From: Terebella lapidaria
Lineage: Eukaryota; Annelida; Polychaeta; Terebellida; Terebellidae
Assembly: GCA_949152475.1 (NCBI GenBank)
Contig: OX424561.1
Span: 7,936,001 to 8,000,000 of the forward strand
DNA length: 64,000 nucleotides
Reading direction: 5' to 3'
Shown: in pieces, positions 22,701 through 32,375 of the stretch
How positions within the stretch are numbered: position 1 is the stretch's first letter
Layout: each line of letters opens with the position of its first letter
The notes under the pieces: generated by a model
Told to the model about the DNA's origin: nothing
What the model saw: the letters and a program-made list of their open reading frames with translations, nothing else
Database searches by the model: none
Program-made: the position numbers and the translations under genes

Positions 22701-25410
22701 CAAGACAGCAACATACAGTGGCAAGCATTGTACATTGTACGGATCGTTCTTCAGTACCCTGGAAAACATCATAAGTATCACACACTCTTTAACCTTTTCC
22801 ATAATTATCAACATGAATATATTGAGAATGGATACTTGTCACATTGTACATCTGAAAATTTCAGGTGGCGACTGTTTTTTTCTGCTGACATTGAACATGA
22901 AAATTTACTTTGGTTGAAATAGAAATGCTGAATAATGAGGAAGACAAGACAGTTACTGACTTGGCTGATATCCGGTATGCTTCCCGGAATTCACAGTTAT
23001 AGTAATGTCTCTCTGCCAGGCTGACTATGATATCTCTGTTTGAGTCGAGAGGTTTCAAGTCCTCTGGTATTTCAATGCCTCCAGGTTTACTGTACTGAAT
23101 AAACACATTGAGAAATATTATCAGCATGTGAAATCTTGCACTGGTAGTTGAGAATCAACAGAAAGGTTGGTCAAGTTTCATTACACACCATTTAGCACTG
23201 GGAGATATGAAACTGCTCAATACTTTTTTTTTTTACCTTTTTCAATTTGTTTTCATAAAGAAATTGCACTAGTGAGGTCTCTTCCTTTGAACACTGTTTC
23301 CGAAATGGCAGAGAGTCGAGTAATTCTTTCTCTGGAAGTAAAGACATCCTTTATTCATTGTGACAAAATTTTATCAAGGCCTGGGATGTGAGGCTATTCG
23401 CAAAATGAATTTAGAATACATAATACACATCACCATTTCAAAATGAATTTTGTAGGCCTACTGGTATGTGAGCTTTCTCACCTTCGCCCGCAGTCATCAT
23501 GTGATGGTTAACGAGACTGTCGAAAGCTTCGTAGCAGAAAACATCATCCCTCAAAGCCTCTCGAAAACATTCTGCCGCAAGACTCCGGTTCTCCATAGCC
23601 TCGTAAACTTTGCCTCTCAGAAGGTTGATGGAACTTTCAATCTGAGTGACAAACATGTGCATTAGTCTCAAGATTGAAAGTTTGTATCTGTGGCTCTTAA
23701 ACAAACAACAACAATTACATGTACGTGTGAACATGACAAAATTTATTACAGACACACATTTTTATGTGGCAAGCCTAGTATGGGATCGTCTTCCGGTGCT
23801 TGTAAAACTGATGCTCTGCCACCACTCTCTGCCTGATCCAAAATCTCCATGGCTTCGGCGAATTCCTTGCACTCAAACTGTCAAAGAGTTTTACCACAGT
23901 GACATACTTCATGAGACCTGACAAAAATCATGGAACAAGACAGAATATTACTCCATATGGTACTTTGTTTTTTTATTTACTCACATGACATCTTGCAGCC
24001 AAATATTTTCCTGCAATGTGTTTCTGAAAATAAATGCTTGAAAAATCAATTGACTATTTAATGAACATGTCAACATTTTGTATGTACCAAGTGTGTTAGC
24101 ATGGTTAGTGTACGTGCAGTTCTTGAAACAAATCTTTACACAATGTTGCAAATCAATTCCTTAACAATATTGAAATACTCACATTCTATACAGTAGCCAA
24201 TTGTTAGTTTTAAGATTAACTGTAAGTTTTAATATTTAGCTGGAGTTCACCTTTTCTAGCTTGTGAGACTTGATGAGATGTGCGGCTCTGTGGTACTGCC
24301 CCGTCAGATACAGAGTCTGACCGTACCAGAACACATCCAACGGCTCTCCTGCAACCATGGAAACAACCAAATCACAATAACAAGTCTACAATAGAGAATG
24401 TTGTGTACATGACACTCGGAAAATATTCAGTGGCAAGTACTTACCTTTTGTGAGGGACATAATTTTGTCTGCCCAGTACAAAGCTGTGTCATAATGATGC
24501 TGCAACAGAATTACCGAAACAATTTACAAAGATATAAATACTGTAAACCCAGAAATATTAGCATCCATTAAGTTTAACGATTTTACCAGATTGGACATAT
24601 TAGCTGCCATTTAATTTAGCGGGTGGATGACAGAAACAGAAAAGAAAACCCATATTTTATCACTAAGCGTCCATAAATATTAACGAATTTTTTTTACGCC
24701 AAATGGCAGTTCATTTCAACAAGAAGGGAACTATATGCAAAGAAGATGAGCCTAGTGTTGCGTCCGTTGGGCTCGTGTTCATCCTGTACAATCGACTTCT
24801 CCAGTGGTAACTAGCAGTCCATTCACCTCATGATGTCGTATTTACCATGTTCACCACTGGACAACTCGGCCCACAATTTCCACGCCACGCGACCAAAATG
24901 GCAGCCCTTAAACCAGTTTTGCATGCTGACATCCATGAGGCAAATTACAGATTTTAGATGTATTACCATGACAATACTGAACATTATTGTAGACTGTCTG
25001 ATATAAAATAATGAATGGTGATAATAGATTGAAAGTTATGGTTAGTTTAATACCGTATTGGTGGCATGTGCCCTAATAGTAGAGTGCCCCCTCTTTTCCC
25101 CCAAAACGTTCGATTTTTGTAAGTTTGAGGTTCACTTCATATCTTTCTAATAAGATCTTGGAATGTTCCAATCCACACATTTCTGTTATTTGAATAAATG
25201 GGATTGAAAGCTGTAAGTATTGACCTCAATTTTGGCTGGGCGTGCTACTATTAGGACCAATACGGTAGATGACTGATTTTTCTGTATTGTTGCCCGCCAT
25301 AGATACACGAGTTAATTCTTGATCAGTAGGCCTTGATTCTTGATTAGTAGGCCTTGATTCCTGATTATACATACCTGTTCAAATGACAACATATCTTTGA
25401 CAAAAGTCAT
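13703..25410 (-). CDS. CDC16: CDC16 / APC6, TPR subunit of the anaphase-promoting complex
   Basis: APC6 is a scaffold TPR subunit of the APC/C ubiquitin ligase that drives mitotic exit. Sixteen exons read on the minus strand: 25410-25375, 24499-24445, 24348-24251, 24023-23985, 23877-23758, 23641-23482, 23331-23237, 23094-22961, 22758-22679, 22469-22349, 22195-22070, 21915-21763, 21573-21448, 21169-21034, 14209-14119, 13938-13703. They sum to 1806 nt, 601 residues plus stop, near the family length. Clear family blocks include HHYDTALYWADKI, FWYGQTLYLTGQYHRAAH, YLAARCH, SLAERHYYNC, SWFATGCYYLLVG, FGPAWLAFGHSFAVENEHDQ, LYIGLEYGLTNNAKLAERFF, DKWEPLLNNLGHVCRKL and ALGLRRDDTF. The tail is acidic and Ser/Asp-rich. 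Exon 5's donor (AAT|GTGTGT) is weak, and the first exon's start (MTFVKDMLSFEQ) is the least certain part. The 6.8 kb intron between exons 14 and 15 holds a DIRS element. Confidence 0.95.
14376..14626. repeat. DIRS terminal inverted repeat, left
   Basis: From about 14399 to 14626 it is a near-identical reverse complement of 20703-20931 (shared CTATAATAAACTCTTTGGG, GACGTCACACCGGTCATATG, CCGCCATTAATTTGC). The outermost about 25 bp (GGAAGTTTTAACTTG...) is specific to this end and is repeated in complement inside the internal region. Confidence 0.9.
14670..14768. repeat. DIRS internal complementary region
   Basis: The left half is the complement of the left terminus (through TTAAAACTTCC, ending at 14725); the right half (TATTTATTGCCATACC...) is the complement of the right terminus. 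In this class the region is thought to align the two ends so that a circular intermediate can form. The junction at 14725/14726 also fixes the element's outer ends. Confidence 0.85.
15109..16230 (-). CDS. DIRS tyrosine recombinase (3' part of the long ORF1 frame)
   Basis: Integrates the circular DNA intermediate. The frame is continuous with ORF1 and carries an N-terminal core-binding-like region (SNRKSSLAVYQSKWTSFCAW) and the catalytic set: Arg in ASGKRRSELHAL (about 15680-15710), His-x-x-Arg in KAHDVRALAAS (about 15281-15310), then CTWKSHNTFTSFY supplying the distal His and the Tyr nucleophile. It ends at 15109. The true N-terminus is unknown; it may be reached by splicing, because the intervening part of the frame overlaps RT/RNase H in another frame. 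Confidence 0.88.
   Translation of the reverse strand, partial: QTTSLQHVSSGSRKSEASCLDIVERCFRKKGFSREVSARIARSNRKSSLAVYQSKWTSFCAWCRRRKVSPFRVDAPLISEFLLEKFNEGRAPSTIAGYRTAIAKTLKPKLGIDFGHDQGLTALINSFEIERPKARNPVPEWDLSLVLNVLRKDPFEPLERASLKLLTFKTVFLLALASGKRRSELHALSFSKVKWKSDGSSVLLGVIPSFLAKTQLAGTPLLSFSIPALTPSLGPGLEEDAKLCPVRALRIYVNRTRELHLGKRLLFVSYLKDFPNDIRPATISSWIKKCVRFCYEKSQAKKSTGFRVKAHDVRALAASLAFTNKVSLNDVMSACTWKSHNTFTSFYLRELAWEDDSGLQLGRLVAAERVVQL
15999..18275 (-). CDS. DIRS reverse transcriptase / RNase H
   Basis: A 758-codon open frame offset by one base from ORF1. RT motifs in order: GFYSVLFVVPKASGGWRPVI, IDLKDAYFHIPM, RALPFGLSTAPWIF and the catalytic YLDD (about 17432-17443). An RNase H domain follows with FTDASMDGWGAHW, LLELEAVFLAL, ATDNSTVVAYIN and HIPGHMNVWADRLSR. 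The left-most part before about residue 110 is low complexity. No ATG starts the frame at its upstream limit (the first codon is GTG), so expression probably needs splicing, frameshifting or an internal start. Its 3' part overlaps the recombinase frame. All catalytic acidic residues expected for RT and RNase H appear present. Confidence 0.92.
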   Translation of the reverse strand: MAAAGPEAGPLVCPFVGPLPAAPEEIAVEVEAVAVARLPSPQGKRNRVRIASDSGPDPLLECREELHGQLVSVDIPSSDEPVGARLILFWKEWERLGACPWVVSTLRRGFGLKFEKLPPLSPVPRGFTLPNDPERRRVLHEEITAMIEKQAIEPAPGDTPGFYSVLFVVPKASGGWRPVIDLSPLNKFLIVPTFSMETPEQVRSVMPRDSWVVTIDLKDAYFHIPMKPAVRKYLRFLYLGRVWQFRALPFGLSTAPWIFTMVAREVQILAHKRGIFIHQYLDDWLIRHHCRETLIVQAQFVVNLCSRMGFKINQKKSDLSPRRDFVFLGYRYQTTSETVLPTLDRQSKLSVLSEGFLRRIPQTARRWQSLLGMLASTEKLVPLGRLHMRPIQRHLHSQWSQVTGDRSQLVQVSPEVVSHLQWWLDPVNLLRGSSFRRPLPSRHVFTDASMDGWGAHWDDSEVSGTWSSSQQEWHINLLELEAVFLALRHWETHFLNQAVLVATDNSTVVAYINKQGGTKSQSLCQAAIDLLLWCHDRGISLFARHIPGHMNVWADRLSRRGQVQAMEWSLAPRVFQSLCGLWGTPMVDLFATRWNHKLPSFVSPIPDPTAMSVDAMSTSWEGMYAYAYPPAVLLDKVIAKFRTHQCRLLLIAPCLPQRSWFPDLLELIVDFPRQLPDRWDLLKQPRSSMFHQAPASLKLHAWILSSDVSERRDFQGRCPLGSPDQIENLLWQSTNRSGLPSVLGVVAGRLVLSESMLP
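18276..20457 (-). CDS. DIRS ORF1: gag-like protein with N-terminal zinc-binding region
   Basis: The frame opens with an ATG at 20457. The first about 55 residues contain CxxC/H clusters (CIVCKHYLPKWEAH, CWQC, CELC), a feature of DIRS ORF1 N-termini. A Pro/Ser-rich region and a basic Arg/Gly-rich segment (GRGRGRARGR) follow near 18200. The same frame stays open for 1782 codons through the reverse-transcriptase region to the recombinase stop at 15109, but between about 18270 and 16230 its translation looks like the off-frame of the RT. The right limit given here is therefore approximate. A putative 540-nt intron (20160-19621) with GTAAGT and TATTTTTCAG borders lies inside and would be removed in frame. 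Confidence 0.75.
20703..20931. repeat. DIRS terminal inverted repeat, right
   Basis: Reverse complement of the left repeat, ending GGTATGGCAATAAATA. It lies 5' of the coding region on the minus strand, so it should contain the element's promoter. Confidence 0.88.
25051..25267. mobile_element. Miniature inverted-repeat element, TA-flanked, copy 2
   Basis: In CDC16 intron 1. It starts TACCGTATTGG and ends CCAATACGGTA, and shares internal sequence with 1186-1485 (GGCATG..CCC, AATAGTAGAG, TGTTCCAATCCACA, CTACTATTAGGACC). It is about 80 bp shorter than that copy. Confidence 0.75.
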
Positions 25411-27011
25411 CAGCACCAGTAGAATCCATTTTAATCTCCAGCGGAGGTCAACATCTAATTAATGTAACCAGAAACCCATAAGAGAAATGTAACTAATTCC
25501 CTGTGCACATCTAAGGGATATCGCCATACCTTTTTTCACGATGAATGGCAGCGAAATTTTTGCTGCCACATCCTCAGAAAGATCCTCTAAATGTCGACAC
25601 AGTTTTAATCGTTCATGTCTTCACTTTGTTGCCTCATTTCTTCCAGTACGTGGCATTTACAGACTTGGAAATAAAAAAAAAGTACACAAATACTGGAAAT
25701 AAACAATGGGAAGTGTGATATTTCAGCGGCGACCGCTGTGTCTGTTGACAGTTTGGAAGTATTTGTCTGACCACATGATTGGATTAGCCAATCAGGGACA
25801 GGGCGCATAAACTACAAAAAGGCACAAGTCAAATGCTTCACTGAAATCCATTTGTACATTAATTGGTTTGTATGTGTTTATTTGTCAAGATTACTGATCG
25901 CACTGCATCAGGATTATCGGAGTGCAACTTAATTGGGCTCTGCCTGGAGATAGGTTTACACCTAATCGAAGGCACTCCACTCGTGAAAGTCCTCAAGTCG
26001 AAAACACGATGAACACAAAACCCAATGGAACGCAGCATACTAGTAGGATCCAAGTGGGCGATAATGGGGCAGGTTTTATATTTTATTACATTCAACACAC
26101 ATTATATGCCATATTAACACAATATATTCGCCGGGACGATAAATGGGTAAAGAAAAACGGTACCCTGTCTATATATGACTTAACAAGACACCGCATCTTG
26201 TGAATATGATGATCATTCATATTTTCAGCAGTTTCGTCGCCCGCCATGACTGCACTCGACTGTGGATTTCGTTCTTGCTTCAAATTAACGCTCCACACCA
26301 TAGAGCTCCACGCTCCACACACACCAGCACGAAATTACGGAGCATCTGAGAGGACATGGAAGAAATATTTTCAGCACATTGTTATTGCGTTCCCTCGCAA
26401 TATTATCGCATTCCCTCGTATTCAGTGTCCAACGCGAATCAGTGAAAGTGGTAGGGCGCTTCTCCAAGACCACAGAAGGCCCCACCTGCCTCCTGTGCAG
26501 GCTTCCCTAGACCCAGGAATAATTCCTCCTCGAGTGCCCCAAGCAGCAAGGACAGAGTGGCTCCCGAACAAACGATCAGAAGCAGCTGATCTCCAACATC
26601 CGACCCCTCACACCTCCACGAACAACTACCAGCAGCACTAAAAATCTCCTCCAGAAACTTCTGCTATGCCCTTCATATTGAGTATCCAGTTTGTTTTTTG
26701 TTTTTTCTAGTTTGATGTCTGAGCGTGTCAGTTGACTTTTGTCTGTGAACTTAAAACAGGATCCAAGGATTTTAAAGGATTTCAGATGATTTTATTGTTG
26801 AATTTCAACTTGAATCAGCAAACACTGCAGGGATTGAACCTGTCTTCAGTTTCTGAGATAGCAAGGAGATGACATGCTGTCATAGCTTAGAATACAACGC
26901 CTCGATCATGGGATTGTCAGTACGAACCTGTCGGGACCTATCTGTGTGGGACTGTAAGCAGTTGGACCACAGGAGAATTCAAGCTTGAGGCTCGTGAGTA
27001 GGGAACATATT
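25411..27011. other. Intergenic region between CDC16 and the homeobox array
   Basis: Should include the CDC16 promoter and 5' UTR next to 25411. An open plus-strand stretch at 26246-26641 (131 codons) is Pro/His-rich, matches nothing I recognise and has no supporting splice structure. I do not call it a gene. Confidence 0.4.
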
Positions 27012-27206
27012 TCAAGAGTTTCTCGACTCTGAGCCGAATGTCATGGTGCTCAGAGATTTGTTGGTGTTCCTGAATGCGGCGAAGAGTCGGCATGCTGGAG
27101 CACGAGCGGAGAAATGACTGTCCATATTTGCAGCAAAAGGTTTAGGATTTGTGTCAAATTCCCAAGGTCTGAAGAATGGACAGGATATTCGGTTTGCTGT
27201 TGCCAT
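27012..27206 (-). pseudogene. Array copy 0: truncated N-terminal fragment
   Basis: Keeps MATANRISCPFFRPWEFDTN through SARAPA, then departs into unrelated sequence and stops at 27012. There is no homeodomain. The upstream side retains the normal long-type spacer (27290-28200). It is more diverged than other copies (P6R, Y17F, K20N), as expected at an array edge. Confidence 0.85.
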
Positions 27207-27290
27207 GTTGCTGCTGAATATGTTCACAATTCTGGAGTGAAGGAATGTTTTTTCAAGGAAGTATGCTTGGCATATAACTGATGGAAACTG

Positions 27291-28209
27291 ATATGCATTT
27301 CATTTATACACCAATTGACAGTGACATGAGCTGTTCTCAGTGTCATACATTTATATTGATGAACTTCATCCAGTCAATTGACAAGTAAGTGAATCGAATG
27401 ATGATAAGTGCAATTACAGAGTGTCAATGTCAGTTCTTTGAGTTTCAAATCAAGACTTTTGCTCTCAAAGAGAGTACTTTGAAGTTTGATTGATCTCTGA
27501 TGAAAGGCAGTTAATGGGATCAAAAGAAGAAATCAAAGATTAGCAAATATTAGATGAAAGGTGATCTACATAATCAAAGTGAATAATGTTCCCTATTGCT
27601 TTGAAAATAAACAACACAACTTTGCAGGATCAACGTGAATGACAAGTCAGATGACTTGATTTTCCTGCATAATACTTATGCTGAGAGCCATTAACATTAG
27701 TTTTGCCATTTGTCAATGGCACTTTAGCATGTAAATGTAATATTGACACCTGCTCACATAGGTGTATAGGATGTTCAGATTGAACAAGAAAGAGAAAGTT
27801 ATACACATTTTGCATTCAGTGTTAATGATGTTTCCAAGCACACAAATAACGACATTGCAATTTCACCAAGACGCTCACCAATTGTAAGAAATAATGATTA
27901 TGAATAATGAAAACTGTACTATAACTAGTATATACGAAGTAGTTGATGGATATTTTGTATTGTCAGATTTATATAGGGCATTGTTATTTGATGAGTGCAT
28001 GTCAATGTCATGTAAAGAATCTATAATGTATGTTTCAAGATTTTGCTATCATTGAAATCATTTTTTTATGCCAACCGCAAATCTAAGATATAAATTGTTT
28101 GGAATAAAACAAAACTCGACCAACCATTTACAGCCAAAAAACTATAGCAGGGTCATCAGTTGCAGACAGTGTGTGAAATAAGTATGTTTCAGTTGTGCAT
28201 TCAATGTAA
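27291..28209. other. Representative long-type spacer of the array
   Basis: The sequence between the promoter of one unit and the 3' end of the next. It recurs in all long units and contains an open 61-codon minus-strand stretch (27630-27815 and equivalents, MQNVYNFLFLVQSEHP...). I treat that as non-coding because it sits outside the TATA-to-poly(A) interval and changes reflect drift of the whole spacer. Confidence 0.5.
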
Positions 28210-28330
28210 TGGGCAAACAGCTGAAGTGCAACAATGCAACAAAAGGAAGAGGAACTAGATTTTGTGTATTTTATTTGAACATGAGCAAAATTGTTATAAC
28301 ATTAGTAACAATCATGAAAATAACAGGTCA

Positions 28331-28903
28331 CTACACTGGTGATAATGCTGGTGTTGGCACTAGAAATGGAGACAATTGTCTTAAGAAGTTCAATGCCCAA
28401 GCTGGATGAAGTGGTTGTTGGTTGATCTTGGATGGAGTAGAAGAATACGGATGGTGCCTGTGTAATGAACGAGGGGAGAAACGATGCTCTTTCTGTATCC
28501 TCTGTAGACGCTTTGGATGTATTGTTCCATTAAGTGTCAGAGTGTTGTTGGAACGAACACGTTTGTTTGCCATCCATTTCTTGACCTGACTGACTGTAAT
28601 GCCTCCGTGTTTGACAATATTTTGGACTGCAGCATCACTGGGATAAGGATGGTCAAAATTGTCCTTGTACCACATCTCCATCATTTCGACAGCTTTGGGG
28701 TTTAGGTATCGCTTAGTTGTTGCTTTCGTTGATGGAGACAATTTGGTCATATTGTCTGAGTCATATCCACTGTCTTGAGAATTGTTTGATGCTGGAGCAC
28801 GAGCGGAGAAATGACTGTCCATATTTGCAGCAAAAATTTTAGCTTTTGTGTCATATTCCCAAGGTCTGAAGAATGGACAGGATATTGGGTTTGCTGTTGC
28901 CAT
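28331..28903 (-). CDS. TALE homeobox gene, array copy 1 (L type, reference copy)
   Basis: Predicted DNA-binding transcription factor, 190 residues, single exon. I start at ATG 28903 because its context (AACATGGC) is strong and it lies about 97 nt after a TATA box; an upstream in-frame ATG at 29047 precedes the TATA box. Residues 11-18 are FFRPWEYD, containing FRPW. The homeodomain is about residues 60-122: PYP loop insertion at 86-88 and recognition helix GITVSQVKKWMANKRVR, with W110, N113 and R115 equivalent to homeodomain positions 48, 51 and 53. Position 49 is Met instead of Phe. A basic, His/Pro-rich tail ends LRQLSPFLVPTPALSPV. AATAAA is at 28275-28270, about 56 nt past the stop. Helix 3 resembles PBX, but the whole domain best matches what I recall of spiralian TALE (SPILE) proteins. 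Confidence 0.9.
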   Translation of the reverse strand: MATANPISCPFFRPWEYDTKAKIFAANMDSHFSARAPASNNSQDSGYDSDNMTKLSPSTKATTKRYLNPKAVEMMEMWYKDNFDHPYPSDAAVQNIVKHGGITVSQVKKWMANKRVRSNNTLTLNGTIHPKRLQRIQKEHRFSPRSLHRHHPYSSTPSKINQQPLHPAWALNFLRQLSPFLVPTPALSPV

Positions 28904-28993
28904 GTTGCTGCTGAATATATTCACAATTCTGGAGTGAAGGAATGTTTTTTCAAGGAAGTATGCTGGGCATATAACTGATGGAAACTGATATGC

Positions 28994-29020
28994 ATTCCAT
29001 TTATATACCAATTGACAGTG
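28994..29020 (-). promoter_or_regulatory. TATA/CCAAT promoter of copy 1
   Basis: On the minus strand GTCAATTGGTATATAAATGG: an inverted CCAAT (ATTGG) directly before TATATAAA. The expected transcription start is about 28970-28975, giving a 5' UTR of about 70 nt before ATG 28903. Confidence 0.75.
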
Positions 29021-30009
29021 ACATGAGCAGTTCTCAGTGTCATACATTTATATTGATGAACTTCATCCAGTCAATTGACAAGTGAGTGAATCGAATGATG
29101 ACAAGTGCAATTACAGAGTGTCAATGTCAGTTGTTCTTTGAGTTTCAAATCAAGACTTTTGCTCTCAAAGAGAGTACTTTGAAGTTTGATTGATCTCTGA
29201 TGAAAGGCAGTTAATGGGATCAAAAGAAGAAATCAAAGGTGATCTACATAATCAAAGTGAATAATGTTCCCTATTGCTTTGAAAATAAACAACACAACTT
29301 TGCAGGATCAACGTGAATGACAAGTCAGATGACTTGATTTGCCTGCATAATACTTATGCTGAGAGCCATTAACATTAGTTTTGTCGTTTGTCAATGGCAC
29401 TTTAGCATGTAAATGTAATATTGACACCTGCTCACATAGGTGTATAGGATGTTCAGATTGAACAAGAAAGAGAAAGTTATACACATTTTGCATTCAGTGT
29501 TAATGATGTTTCCAAGCACACAAATAACGACATTGCAATTTCACCAAGACGCTCACCAATTGTAAGAAATAATGATTATGAATAATGAAAACTGTACTAT
29601 AACTAGTATATACGAAGTAGTTGATGGATATTTTGTATTGTCAGATTTATATAGGGCATTGTTATTTGATGAGTGCATGTCAAAGTCATGTAAAGAATCT
29701 ATAATGTATGTTTCAAGATTTTGCTATCATTGAAATCATTTTTTTTATGCCAACCGCAAATCTAAGATATAAATTGTTTGGATTAAAACAAAACTCGACC
29801 GACCATTTACAGCCAAAAAACTATAGCAGGGTCATCAGTTGCAGACAGTGTGTGAAATAAGTATGTTTCAGTTGTGCATTCAATGTAATGGGCAAACAGC
29901 TGAACTACAACAATACAACAAAAAGAAGTTTAACTAGTTTTTGTGTATTTTATTTGAACATGAGCAAAATTGTTATAACATTAGTAACAATCATGAAAAT
30001 AACAGGTCA

Positions 30010-30582
30010 CTACACTGGTGATAATGCTGGTGTTGGCACTAGAAATGGAGACAATTGTCTTAAGAAGTTCAATGCCCAAGCTGGATGAAGTGGTTGTTGG
30101 TTGATCTTGGATGGAGTAGAAGAATACGGATGGTGCCTGTGTAATGAACGAGGGGAGAAACGATGCTCTTTCTGTATCCTCTGTAGACGCTTTGGATGTA
30201 TTGTTCCATTAAGTGTCAGAGTGTTGTTGGAACGAACACGTTTGTTTGCCATCCATTTCTTTACCTGACTGACTGTAATCCCTCCATGTTTGACAATATT
30301 TTGGACTGCAGCATCACTGGGATAAGGATGGTCAAAATTGTCCATGTACCACATCTCCATCATTTCGACAGCTTTGGGGTTTAGGTATCGCTTAGTTGTT
30401 GCTTTCGTTGATGGAGACAATTTGGTCATATTGTCGGAGTCATATCCACTGTCTTGAGAATTGTTTGATGCTGGAGCACGAGCGGAGAAATGACTGTCCA
30501 TATTTGCAGCAAAAATTTTAGCTTTTGTGTCATATTCCCAAGGTCTGAAGAATGGACAGGATATTGGGTTTGCTGTTGCCAT
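30010..30582 (-). CDS. TALE homeobox gene, array copy 2 (L type)
   Basis: 190 residues; identical to copy 1 apart from K80M before the PYP loop (WYMDNFD) and a few silent changes. Same C-terminus (LRQLSPF...). The plus-strand sequence just past the stop carries the AAAAGAAGTTTAACTAG variant of the 3' UTR, also seen in copies 10, 13, 14, 16, 17 and 19. It has a complete long-type promoter. Confidence 0.9.
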   Translation of the reverse strand: MATANPISCPFFRPWEYDTKAKIFAANMDSHFSARAPASNNSQDSGYDSDNMTKLSPSTKATTKRYLNPKAVEMMEMWYMDNFDHPYPSDAAVQNIVKHGGITVSQVKKWMANKRVRSNNTLTLNGTIHPKRLQRIQKEHRFSPRSLHRHHPYSSTPSKINQQPLHPAWALNFLRQLSPFLVPTPALSPV

Positions 30583-30678
30583 GTTGCTGCTGAATATATT
30601 CACAATTCTGGAGTGAAGGAATGTTTTTTCAAGGAAGTATGCTTGGCATATAACTGATGGAAACTGATATGCATTCCA

Positions 30679-30700
30679 TTTATATACCAATTGACAGTGA
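30679..30700 (-). promoter_or_regulatory. TATA/CCAAT promoter of copy 2
   Basis: Same ATTGGTATATAAA arrangement, about 97 nt before ATG 30582. Confidence 0.72.
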
Positions 30701-31684
30701 CATGAGCAGTTCTCAGTGTCATACATTTATATTGATGAACTTCATCCAGTCAATTGACAAGTGAGTGAATCGAATGATGACAAGTGCAATTACAGAGTGT
30801 CAATGTCAGTTGTTCTTTGAGTTTCAAATCAATACTTTTGCTCTCAAAGAGAGTACTTTGAAGTTTGATTGATCTGTGTTGAAAGGCAGTTAATGGGATC
30901 AAAAGAAGAAATCAAAGGTGATCTACATAATCAAAGTGAATAATGTTCCCTATTGCTTTGAAAATAAACACAACTTTGCAGGATCAACGTGAATGACAAG
31001 TCAGATGACTTGATTTGCCTGCATAATACTTATGCTGAGAGCCATTAACATTAGTTTTGTTGTTTGTCAATGGCACTTTACCATGTAAATGTAATATTGA
31101 CACCTGCTCACATAGGTGTATAGGATGTTCAGATTGAACAAGAAAGAGAAAGTTATACACATTTTGCATTCAGTGTTAATGATGTTTCCGAGCACACAAA
31201 TAACGACATTGCAATTTCACCAAGACGCTCACCAATTGTAAGAAATAATGATTATGAATAATGAAAACTGTACTATAACTAGTATATACCAAGTAGTTGA
31301 TGGATATTTTGTATTGTCAGATTTATATAGGGCATTGTTATTTGATGAGTGCATGTCAATGTCATGTAAAGAATCTATAATGTATGTTTCAAGATTTTGC
31401 TATCATTTAAATCATTTTTTTATGCCAACCGCAAATCTAAGATATAAATTGTTTGGAATAAAACAAAACTCGACCAACCATTTACAGCCAAAAAACTATA
31501 GCAGGGTCATCAGTTGCAGACAGTGTGTGAAATAAGTATGTTTCAGTTGTGCATTCAATGTAATGGGCAAACAGCTGAAGTGCAACAATGCAACAAAAGG
31601 AAGAGGAACTAGATTTTGTGTATTTTATTTGAACATGAGCAAAATTGTTATAACATTAGTAACAATCATGAAAATAACAGGTCA

Positions 31685-32257
31685 CTACACTGGTGATAAT
31701 GCTGGTGTTGGCACTAGAAATGGAGACAATTGTCTTAAGAAGTTCAATGCCCAAGTTGGATGAAGTGGTTGTTGGTTGATCTTGGATGGAGTAGAAGAAT
31801 ATGGATGGTGCCTGTGTAATGAACGAGGGGAGAAACGATGCTCTTTCTGTATCCTCTGTAGACGCTTTGGATGTATTGTTCCATTAAGTGTCAGAGTGTT
31901 GCTGGAACGAACACGTTTGTTTGCCATCCATTTCTTGACCTGACTGACTGTAATGCCTCCGTGTTTGACAATATTTTGGACTGCAGCATCACTGGGATAA
32001 GGATGGTCAAAATTGTCCTTGTACCACATCTCCATCATTTCGACAGCTTTGGGGTTTAGGTATCGCTTAGTTGTTGCTTTCGTTGATGGAGACAATTTGG
32101 TCATATTGTCTGAGTCATATCCACTGTCTTGAGAATTGTTTGATGCTGGAGCACGAGCGGAGAAATGACTGTCCATATTTGCAGCAAAAATTTTAGCTTT
32201 TGTGTCATATTCCCAAGGTCTGAAGAATGGACAGGATATTGGGTTTGCTGTTGCCAT
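31685..32257 (-). CDS. TALE homeobox gene, array copy 3 (L type)
   Basis: 190 residues. Carries K80, plus N119S immediately after the recognition helix (VRSSNT) and A169T near the tail (HPTWALNF). Otherwise like copy 1 over the whole 1.68 kb unit, so copies 1 and 3 are probably recent duplicates or have been converted. Confidence 0.9.
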   Translation of the reverse strand: MATANPISCPFFRPWEYDTKAKIFAANMDSHFSARAPASNNSQDSGYDSDNMTKLSPSTKATTKRYLNPKAVEMMEMWYKDNFDHPYPSDAAVQNIVKHGGITVSQVKKWMANKRVRSSNTLTLNGTIHPKRLQRIQKEHRFSPRSLHRHHPYSSTPSKINQQPLHPTWALNFLRQLSPFLVPTPALSPV

Positions 32258-32353
32258 GTTGCTGCTGAATATATTCACAATTCTGGAGTGAAGGAATGTT
32301 TTTTCAAGGAAGTATGCTGGGCATATAACTGATGGAAACTGATATGCATTCCA

Positions 32354-32375
32354 TTTATATACCAATTGACAGTGA
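32354..32375 (-). promoter_or_regulatory. TATA/CCAAT promoter of copy 3
   Basis: Same motif pair, about 97 nt before ATG 32257. Confidence 0.72.

Noticed and set aside
26246..26641. 131-codon Pro/His-rich plus-strand frame
   Set aside because: No recognisable domain, no splice context and no repeat in the array; composition could be chance. Left as unassigned intergenic sequence.
27630..27815. Recurrent 61-codon minus-strand frame in the long spacer
   Set aside because: No start context, lies outside the TATA-to-poly(A) unit, and varies as freely as the surrounding spacer.
28209..28409. Recurrent 66-72-codon plus-strand frame (MGKQLKCNNATKGRG...) in every array unit
   Set aside because: It is antisense to the homeobox 3' UTR and tail and repeats only because the unit repeats. 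Its ends shift with the tail indels and no promoter lies before it.
28517..28705. Recurrent 62-codon plus-strand frame (MYCSIKCQSVVG...)
   Set aside because: Exact antisense shadow of the homeodomain-coding region; its conservation is explained by the sense strand.
31248..31535. 95-codon plus-strand frame present in units 3 and 5 (also 34604-34891)
   Set aside because: Open only because of a single-base variant (CATTTAAATC for CATTGAAATC); other units have a stop at that point.
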